A stretch of 39,995 nt of DNA, from the NCBI GenBank assembly GCA_903871555.1, contig CAIQHM010000023.1, forward strand, positions 1 to 39,995, in the 5' to 3' direction. A model generated the notes under the pieces. It was not told the origin of the DNA. It did no database searches and saw nothing but the letters and a program-made list of their open reading frames with translations. Position 1 is the stretch's first letter, and the number at the start of each line of letters is the position of its first letter. The position numbers and the translations under genes are program-made. Shown here piece by piece: positions 34,401 to 39,995 of the stretch. The DNA comes from an uncultured Actinomycetes bacterium. Lineage in GTDB: Bacteria; Actinomycetota; Actinomycetes; Nanopelagicales; Nanopelagicaceae.

Positions 34401-35288
34401 ATGAGTTTAGGTGTTTGGGAAATAACAATAGGTGTTCTGGCTTTAGTTTTAATCTTTGACTTTGCAATGGCTTACAAACAACGCAATGTTGAAACTTCCC
34501 TAGCGACTGCCGTCAGTTGGACTCTGTTCTATATAGCTCTCGCAGTTGGCTTCGGCATTTCACTAGGACAGTGGGCCGATACTCAAGCGCAAAATGAATT
34601 CTTTGCAGGCTGGCTAACTGAGTACTCACTCTCATTCGACAATCTATTTGTCTTTGTATTAATCCTTGCAAGGTTAAAGGTCGCTAAAGAGAAAGAACAA
34701 TTAGTTTTACTCTTCGGTATTGCGGCTTCGCTTTTAATGCGTGGTGGATTCATCGCGGTTGGTTCAGTTGTGGTTAGCAGATTCGCCTGGATCTTCTTCT
34801 TCTTCGGGGCTTTCTTAATTTATACCGCTTTCAAACTTATCAAAGAGAGCGAAGAGGAGGAGTGGGAGGAGGGTAGGTTTATAACCTATCTGCGCAATAA
34901 GGGTGCATCAACATTTGCCTTGGCGCTCGTTGCAATTGCAATGACTGATGTTTTATTCGCCTTCGATTCGATTCCTGCAATTTTTGGTCTAACGAAGGAC
35001 CCTTACATAATTGTCACGGCAAATATCTTTGCTTTGATGGGGCTGCGCCAGCTCTACTTCTTAATCGGTGGACTCATGGCGAAATTGGTCTACTTAACAG
35101 AAGGTCTCTCTGCAATTCTAGGATTTATAGGAATCAAATTAATTATCGAAGCGCTTCACAACCAGCACTGGGATCACATCGGCGATTTTTCAATCCCCCA
35201 TATCTCATTGCAAGTTAGCCTGGGCTTTATTATTATAACTTTAATTTCAACATCAATATTAAGTCTCTTGAAAACTCGGAAGGGTTAG
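34401..35288 (+). CDS. TerC-family membrane protein
   Basis: A 295-residue protein with about eight or nine membrane helices. The three acidic motifs of the family are present: FDFAMAYKQRN in the first helix, SLSFDNLFVFVLIL, and AMTDVLFAFDSIPAIFG. A low-complexity acidic loop (ESEEEEWEEGR) lies mid-protein. TerC/Alx proteins are linked to tellurite resistance and, better supported, to manganese export or metal delivery to exported enzymes. Specific metal is unknown here. The next gene starts 13 bp later, suggesting co-transcription. Confidence 0.92.
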   Translation: MSLGVWEITIGVLALVLIFDFAMAYKQRNVETSLATAVSWTLFYIALAVGFGISLGQWADTQAQNEFFAGWLTEYSLSFDNLFVFVLILARLKVAKEKEQLVLLFGIAASLLMRGGFIAVGSVVVSRFAWIFFFFGAFLIYTAFKLIKESEEEEWEEGRFITYLRNKGASTFALALVAIAMTDVLFAFDSIPAIFGLTKDPYIIVTANIFALMGLRQLYFLIGGLMAKLVYLTEGLSAILGFIGIKLIIEALHNQHWDHIGDFSIPHISLQVSLGFIIITLISTSILSLLKTRKG

Positions 35289-35301
35289 AGCGCACCAGCA
35301 A

Positions 35302-36444
35302 ATGGCAAAACTCAAAGCTGCTTCACTCGCAGAATTACATCTGCGTAGAAGCACTAAGTGGCGGGAATTTCCAGCAGATGTCTTACCTCTGCCAGTGGCT
35401 GAAATGGATTTTGAGATAGCCAAACCGATCAGAGATGTTCTCGGAGAAATGATTGCGGGTTCTGATACTGGGTATCTTGGACCAATACCCGAACTTGGAA
35501 TTAACTTTGCTAAATTTGCAAAGAGCCGATGGGGCTGGGAAGTTGATCCGGCACAAGTTTTCACAGCAACAGATGTTGGCGTTGGTATGGTGGAAATGGC
35601 GCGCATGATTGTGAATCCTGGCGATTTGATAATGATTAACTCACCGGTTTATCACAATTTTAAGAATTGGATTTCCGAGTTGAAATGCAATCTTTATGAT
35701 GCACCTCTTAAGAAAGATGGACTTCACTTCACAATAGATTTGGCCGCTATTGAAGAGGGTTATAAACGAGGCGTGAAGATCCATTTCTTATGTAATCCGC
35801 ATAATCCAGTTGGAACAGTCTTCACGAAGTCCGAGCTTTCTATGATTGCAGATCTTGCAAAGAAGTATGGCGTAATGATTTTTAGCGATGAGATTCATGC
35901 CCCACTAACTTATGAGGCAGCAGAGTTCACGCCATTTCTTGCCGTTAGTGAAACTGCTCGAGAGGTAGGAATTTGTGTCACAGCGGCTAGCAAGAGTTGG
36001 AATTTAGCTGGTCTCAAATGCGCAACTATCATCACGGCCCATCCGAAACAATTTGCGCAGGCAAAATCCATGCCAGATGCAGTTCATTATCGGGCCTCGC
36101 TTTTTGGCGCAGTAGCCTCGGCGACTGCCTATGAAAGTGTGGAATGGCTAGATAACGCGATTGAAACTTTAGATAGCAATCGAAAGTTTGTAGCCCACTT
36201 GTTAACCGAGAAGTTGCCTAGTGTTGGCTATCGGATACCTGATTGTTCTTATTTAGCGTGGCTTGATCTCAGCTCATTAAACCTAGGCGAGAATCCCGGC
36301 GAGGTTCTGTTAACCCAAGCGAAGTTGGCCCTTAATTCAGGCATAAGTTTTGGTCCTGAATCCGGACAATTCGTGCGACTTAACTTTGCAACGAGCGAGG
36401 AAATAATTGAAGAGGCCATCTCGCGGATTGTGTCGCTAACCTAG
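35302..36444 (+). CDS. PatB/MalY-type PLP-dependent aminotransferase or C-S lyase
   Basis: A fold-type I PLP enzyme (380 residues). The N-terminal LHLRRSTKWREFPADVLPLPVAEMDF is reduced in form but typical of the MalY/PatB group; the PLP-lysine is Lys231 in AASKSWNLAGLK, with FLCNPHNPVGT and FSDEIHAPLTY ahead of it. Members split cystathionine or other C-S bonds to yield thiols and pyruvate, or transaminate. A methionine-related C-S lyase is the likeliest role; ahcY, which yields homocysteine, is elsewhere in the window. Confidence 0.88.
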   Translation: MAKLKAASLAELHLRRSTKWREFPADVLPLPVAEMDFEIAKPIRDVLGEMIAGSDTGYLGPIPELGINFAKFAKSRWGWEVDPAQVFTATDVGVGMVEMARMIVNPGDLIMINSPVYHNFKNWISELKCNLYDAPLKKDGLHFTIDLAAIEEGYKRGVKIHFLCNPHNPVGTVFTKSELSMIADLAKKYGVMIFSDEIHAPLTYEAAEFTPFLAVSETAREVGICVTAASKSWNLAGLKCATIITAHPKQFAQAKSMPDAVHYRASLFGAVASATAYESVEWLDNAIETLDSNRKFVAHLLTEKLPSVGYRIPDCSYLAWLDLSSLNLGENPGEVLLTQAKLALNSGISFGPESGQFVRLNFATSEEIIEEAISRIVSLT

Positions 36445-36483
36445 AAGAGGACAGCAAGTTATTTTTTGAGGTAGATTTATCTC

Positions 36484-36630
36484 ATGATCAAAGCCATTCG
36501 ACGCCTATTGGCAACACTTACATTTCTTGCAGTTATCGCTGCCGGAATTAAGGCGGCATTTGAATGGGTAGCACAAAGCGGCGATGACGATCATGAAGTT
36601 TTTGCAGATGATGACCGCGAAAGCGTTTAA
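36484..36630 (+). CDS. Very small single-helix membrane protein
   Basis: A 48-residue ORF: basic N-terminus (MIKAIRRLL), one hydrophobic helix (about residues 8-30) and an acidic tail (GDDDHEVFADDDRE). The charge pattern, with basic inside and acidic end, and its place between two genes on the same strand with short gaps, support a real gene. A GAGG lies about 11 bases before the ATG, which is weak. Family unknown. Confidence 0.5.
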   Translation: MIKAIRRLLATLTFLAVIAAGIKAAFEWVAQSGDDDHEVFADDDRESV

Positions 36631-36646
36631 GTAAAAACTCGAAAAT

Positions 36647-37021
36647 ATGGATTACATCGCAGGTTCATGCAATATTGGCAAGGGTGAAGTTCGACGTAGA
36701 CAATTTGTGGCGCTAATTGGCCTTGTTCTAATTGTTGTAACTACCGCAGGATTGATATCAGGAAGCGCGGCAAAGAGTGCCCGATTAAGTGTCTTTATTC
36801 CGGCGCTAATTTTCTCAGTAGGTTTCATACAATCACGTCGCAAATTTTGCTTGGCATTTGGCTTTATGGGAACATTTAACTTTGGCTCACTTGGCAAACT
36901 TTCAAGAGTAGCCTCGCAACAAGATCGGAAAGCAGATCGAAAGACGGCGCTCTCAATTTTGGCTCAAGCTCTTTCCTTGGCCTTAACAATTACGCTAATT
37001 ATTTACTTACTTCCGCTTTAA
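36647..37021 (+). CDS. Membrane protein of unknown function (CNIG motif)
   Basis: A 124-residue protein with three hydrophobic stretches (about residues 20-42, 48-64, 103-122). A CNIG motif near the N-terminus (residues 8-11), before a basic run, and a central FCLAFGFMGTFNFG segment look like conserved family motifs; I have a vague memory of similar actinobacterial membrane proteins, but no name. The two cysteines may pair or bind a cofactor. It ends overlapping the convergent SulP gene by four bases. Confidence 0.55.
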   Translation: MDYIAGSCNIGKGEVRRRQFVALIGLVLIVVTTAGLISGSAAKSARLSVFIPALIFSVGFIQSRRKFCLAFGFMGTFNFGSLGKLSRVASQQDRKADRKTALSILAQALSLALTITLIIYLLPL

Positions 37022-38292
37022 TTAACTTTATTTCCTTTTAATTTCTTAATTGCGTAGTAAAGCGCAGTTCCAATTGCAATTCCCCAGATTAAATCTACGA
37101 AAATTACTATTAGTGCTGTAATCAGAAGAATTGAAGAATCAAGGCGAGTGGTCCGCAGAATTTCTCGCAGATTTGCTGGACTGGCCATGCGATAGGAAGT
37201 TCCCAGCAGGACTCCGGCAAGAGCTGATGTAGGAATACTTGAAATGATTGGTGATAAAACAAGAACGACTGAAAGTAAGAAACCAGCATGAAAGATTGCC
37301 GATAATCTTGAAATCGCACCGGATCTTATGTTCACACCGGTTCGCGCAATGGCACCCGTTGCTGGCATGCCGCCAACAAGTGATGAGAGCATTGATGCTA
37401 AACCTTGCCCAAATAGTTCGCGGTTAGGTTTGTATTTGTGTTCATCATCGTGAATGTGCGCCATTTGGTCTGCAACTCTAGCTGAAAGCAGAGATTCGAT
37501 TGAAGCAAGTGCGGAAATCGCAATCACGGCGGTAATCAATTCATAAGTTCCAAGTCCAAATAATTCAAACTTTTGCATGTGAAAAATAGCTTTGGGTAGG
37601 TCGCCAACTTTTGGAACGTCAATCCCAAATATGAATACAACTAAAGATGAAATGATTATCGCTAAGAAGCTCGCTGGAATATGTATCTTAATTTTAAATT
37701 TATGGGCAAGTTTTGGGTAGGTAAATTTAATAATTAGCGCCAAAATTACTATTGAAATCGCTGAATAATGCAGCCCATTTTCGATTGCGCCACGAATTGT
37801 TCGCCAAGCCGTTGCAACTGTTCTGCCTCCATCAATTGATGGAGTTGCCAGTGCAGTCGGGGCTTGTTGAAGTGCAATAACAATTGCAATTCCGAGAGTA
37901 AAACCCTCCATCACCGGCCACGGAACTCGATTAATAATTGAACCAGCATGGAAAATACCAAGAACCAGCGTTAGCAATCCAGCAAAGAAGCCAAGTGGGA
38001 TTAAAGATTCAACACCATACTTCGTAACAATTGGAACAAGAACCACGGTCATGGCACCCGTCGGGCCGCTTACTTGAAAATTTGATCCACCAAATATTGC
38101 GGCAATTAATCCGGCGAGAATTGCAGTGATTAATCCTGCAGCAGCCCCAGCTCCCGTAGTGATTCCAAATGCTAAAGCAAGAGGCAGAGCAACTATGCCT
38201 ACGGTTATGCCGGCTATTAAATCTTTGCGCCAGGTAGTGCCTGCACTTTTATAATCTGAACGATTTGGCAGAAATTCTCTAAGGCGATTCAT
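37018..38292 (-). CDS. SulP-family anion permease lacking a STAS domain
   Basis: A 424-residue transporter of the SulP/SLC26 family: WRKDLIAGITVGIVALPLALAF marks the first helix, SGPTGAMTVVLVPIV the next conserved loop, and GGMPATGAIARTGVNIRSGA the later signature. Substrates in the family include sulfate, bicarbonate and other anions, and cannot be fixed here. Full-length members are about 550-600 residues with a C-terminal STAS domain; this protein stops a few residues after the last helix (KKLKGNKVN). ATG 38292 is chosen over a TTG at 38301. Divergent from the hibernation factor gene. Confidence 0.9.
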   Translation of the reverse strand: MNRLREFLPNRSDYKSAGTTWRKDLIAGITVGIVALPLALAFGITTGAGAAAGLITAILAGLIAAIFGGSNFQVSGPTGAMTVVLVPIVTKYGVESLIPLGFFAGLLTLVLGIFHAGSIINRVPWPVMEGFTLGIAIVIALQQAPTALATPSIDGGRTVATAWRTIRGAIENGLHYSAISIVILALIIKFTYPKLAHKFKIKIHIPASFLAIIISSLVVFIFGIDVPKVGDLPKAIFHMQKFELFGLGTYELITAVIAISALASIESLLSARVADQMAHIHDDEHKYKPNRELFGQGLASMLSSLVGGMPATGAIARTGVNIRSGAISRLSAIFHAGFLLSVVLVLSPIISSIPTSALAGVLLGTSYRMASPANLREILRTTRLDSSILLITALIVIFVDLIWGIAIGTALYYAIKKLKGNKVN

Positions 38293-38363
38293 CTCATGCA
38301 AATCCTACTGCGGGATCTGCCGAATTGGTGTAACTTGAAGATATCGATGGAGAAGGAGTTTTC

Positions 38364-38696
38364 ATGGAAATAGTAATTCATGCCAGGAATGCAAATTTGG
38401 CCGAGGACTTCAAAGCGATAGCAACTGAAAAACTAAAATCTTTAGATCGATTTAGTGTAAAAGTTGAAAGTATTAAAGTTGAAATTAAGCATGAACAAAA
38501 TCCACGTTTTGGTAAATCTTCACATGAGGTATTACTGACCACAAATGGTGCGGGTCCATTTATGCGAGCCGAAGGATCTGGCTTTAATGATGTTGCGGCA
38601 TTTGATAAAGCAGTTACGGCCCTTGAATTACAGATGCGCAAGATTCATGAAAAATCTAAGGAAATAAACCATGAAAGCCTTAGGAAACCAAAATAG
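38364..38696 (+). CDS. Short ribosome hibernation-promoting factor (HPF/RaiA family)
   Basis: A 110-residue protein of the HPF/YfiA family: MEIVIHARNANLAEDFKAIATEKLKSLDRF matches the N-terminal strand and helix of the family, followed by VKVEIKHEQNPRF and AVTALELQMRKIHEKSKE. It binds the decoding centre of idle ribosomes. Actinobacterial HPFs are mostly long (about 200-260 residues) with a C-terminal dimerisation domain that makes 100S ribosomes; this one has only the N-terminal domain. It has a strong AAGGAG and lies 5 bp ahead of the permease-YHS gene, with which it is probably co-transcribed. Confidence 0.85.
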   Translation: MEIVIHARNANLAEDFKAIATEKLKSLDRFSVKVESIKVEIKHEQNPRFGKSSHEVLLTTNGAGPFMRAEGSGFNDVAAFDKAVTALELQMRKIHEKSKEINHESLRKPK

Positions 38697-38701
38697 ATTC
38701 C

Positions 38702-39907
38702 ATGAATTCAATAGGAAACGGATTAATAGAAGCATGGTGGATGTTTTTCCATACCTTCTGGGCACTTGTAATTGGTTTTACACTTTCCGGGGCTGTTCAG
38801 GCATTTGTTTCTCGTCGCGCCATGAAAGAACAGTTAGGTGATGACAGTGCCAAGAGTATTTCCAAAGCCTCCTTCTTTGGCGTGATCAGTTCATCATGTT
38901 CGTACTCTGCAAGTGCACTGGCAAAGAGTCTTTTCTCAAAGGGTGCCAACTTCACTGCTTCGATGGTCTTTATGTTTGCAAGCACTAATTTGGTAATTGA
39001 ATTAGGCCTAGTGCTTTGGATATTAATGGGATGGCAATTCGCTGCGGCTGAATTCTTGGGTGGCGCAATAATGATTCTGCTTCTTAAGTTATTAATTCCT
39101 AAGTTAATTCCAGCACAACTTATTGCTGATTCACGTGAAAGTTTTGAGATGAGTGATCACTCAGATTCAACTAGGAAAGCAACCTGGCACGATGCTGCCG
39201 GCTACACAATTGGTGATTTCAAGATGTTGCGGGTGGAATTAATCGTTGGCTTTGTTGTGGCAGGCCTAGCGGCAAAGTTAGTACCAGCATCTTTTTGGAG
39301 TGCACTCTTCTTGTCGGGCCACGGGATTATTTCAAGTATTGAAAATGCAATCATTGGTCCATTTATTGCCTTTATTAGTTTTGTTTGCTCAGTTGGCAAT
39401 GTTCCGCTTGCTGCTGCACTTTGGCATGGCGGAATCACATTCGGCGGAACAATTTCATTTATCTTCGCGGATTTGATTTCACTGCCCTTGGTACTCATTT
39501 ATCGAAAGTATTACGGGACCAAATTGGCAATTCGTTTAACTCTAGTTTTCTGGCTTGTCATGAGTCTTAGCGGGTTTATTACTGAGGCCATTTTCAAAGC
39601 CCTAGGGCAGATTCCCGCAGCCAGCCACAACATGTCACATTCAAATTCAATTGGTTGGAATTACACAACAGTCCTAGATGTATTCGCTCTACTTCTGATC
39701 ATCTGGGTTTACTGGATGTACCGCAATCGCGTCATTGAAGGTGAAGATCAAGAGTTTGCAAAAGATTGGGTTTGTGGCATGCAGGTACGCATTTCTGACG
39801 CTCCTGCGAGTTACGAATTAAATGGAAAGATGTATTACTTCTGTATGCCTGGTTGCAGAGATAACTTTGCAGCAAATCCTGAAAAATTTATCTCGGTGGA
39901 CAAGTAA
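38702..39907 (+). CDS. ArsP-like (DUF318) permease fused to a C-terminal YHS domain
   Basis: A 401-residue membrane protein. Two related halves, each with four or five helices, carry FFGVISSSCSYSASALAKSLFSKG in the first and FISFVCSVGNVPLAAALWHGG in the second, the pattern of COG0701/DUF318 permeases such as ArsP, which export organoarsenicals, or of related metal permeases. The last 50 residues are a YHS metal-binding domain: DWVCGMQV with Cys358, and FCMPGCRDNF with Cys381 and Cys385. A soft-metal or metalloid substrate is a plausible inference. The final 20 bp overlap a convergent gene. Confidence 0.85.
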   Translation: MNSIGNGLIEAWWMFFHTFWALVIGFTLSGAVQAFVSRRAMKEQLGDDSAKSISKASFFGVISSSCSYSASALAKSLFSKGANFTASMVFMFASTNLVIELGLVLWILMGWQFAAAEFLGGAIMILLLKLLIPKLIPAQLIADSRESFEMSDHSDSTRKATWHDAAGYTIGDFKMLRVELIVGFVVAGLAAKLVPASFWSALFLSGHGIISSIENAIIGPFIAFISFVCSVGNVPLAAALWHGGITFGGTISFIFADLISLPLVLIYRKYYGTKLAIRLTLVFWLVMSLSGFITEAIFKALGQIPAASHNMSHSNSIGWNYTTVLDVFALLLIIWVYWMYRNRVIEGEDQEFAKDWVCGMQVRISDAPASYELNGKMYYFCMPGCRDNFAANPEKFISVDK

Positions 39908-39995
39908 ACCCAAACTCACGTTGTACTGCAGTCGGAACGCTTGAACAACCGACTGTCGCAGTTCCAAAATCTACGATCTTCCATTTACCGTTGAC
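39888..39995 (-). CDS. C-terminal end of a probably exported protein (partial)
   Basis: The frame runs from the window edge to TAA at 39888-39890 and encodes 35 residues, including the pattern W-K-I-V-D-F-G-T-A-T-V-G-C and, 14 residues later, F-G-F-T-C. The paired cysteines suggest a disulphide in an exported domain; I have seen similar ends in small secreted actinobacterial proteins of unknown function. The start is outside the window. It overlaps the end of the permease-YHS gene by 20 bp in a convergent arrangement. Confidence 0.6.
   Translation of the reverse strand, partial: VNGKWKIVDFGTATVGCSSVPTAVQREFGFTCPPR

Overview
The window looks like chromosomal DNA of a small-genome, low-GC actinobacterium, most like the freshwater acI / Nanopelagicales lineage (genus not determined). 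The actinobacterial assignment rests on two WhiB proteins with the full four-cysteine pattern, MtrA/MtrB, PdtaS, DUF3499 and DUF5719 proteins, an Rv3235-family protein and a SecA1-type secA. Gene orders known from Mycobacterium and Streptomyces are also kept: prfB-ftsE-ftsX-S41 peptidase-smpB-ssrA, manC-like/whiB2/GT2/DUF5719/DUF3499/manB, ahcY-mtrA-mtrB-comF-secA, and convergent pdtaS/whiB1. The AT-leaning composition, tight packing with 4-20 bp overlaps, and lack of IS elements or phage genes fit a streamlined genome.

Layout. 1-1959: tail of a Tad/Flp pilus locus (pilin-like protein, two TadE-like pseudopilins, a TadG-like protein). 1999-7457: prfB, ftsEX, a C-terminal processing protease, smpB and tmRNA (translation quality control and division). 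7487-9858: a small accessory patch with a three-helix membrane protein, a DUF222/HNH endonuclease-like protein and a short helical protein. 9911-13308: argG, a DUF4389 membrane protein and a uracil/xanthine-type NCS2 permease ending in a strong nested terminator. 13523-22232: an oxidoreductase, a sugar-nucleotide pyrophosphorylase, whiB2, a giant membrane glycosyltransferase, DUF5719, DUF3499 and phosphomannomutase, i.e. cell-envelope sugar metabolism with a developmental regulator inside it. 22293-29295: S-adenosylhomocysteine hydrolase, the MtrAB two-component system, a ComF-like phosphoribosyltransferase and SecA. 29309-33511: Rv3235-family protein, CpaB-like and TadZ/CpaE-like pilus proteins, PdtaS kinase and WhiB1. 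33647-39995: tRNA-Arg, MsrA, TerC, a PatB/MalY aminotransferase, two small membrane proteins, a SulP permease without STAS domain, a short ribosome hibernation factor, an ArsP-like permease fused to a YHS domain, and the end of a probably exported protein.

The most unusual feature is not a gene but a recurring structure: at least eight short perfect or near-perfect tandem duplications (units of 15, 18, 18, 18, 18, 21, 40 and 53 bp). Most are multiples of three inside coding sequence, or sit exactly across stop codons. One makes four head-to-tail copies of a complete ATG...TAA mini-ORF between two pilus genes. Other points of interest are a 10-mer, ATTACACGCG, found upstream of three genes and perfectly palindromic over the whiB2 -10 box; a possible comF-secA translational-coupling hairpin; loss of lpqB and hpf from their usual places; and the permease-YHS fusion. 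I found no convincing wholly new defence or mobile system. The tandem-repeat behaviour could be real slippage or an assembly artefact, and I cannot tell which from sequence alone.
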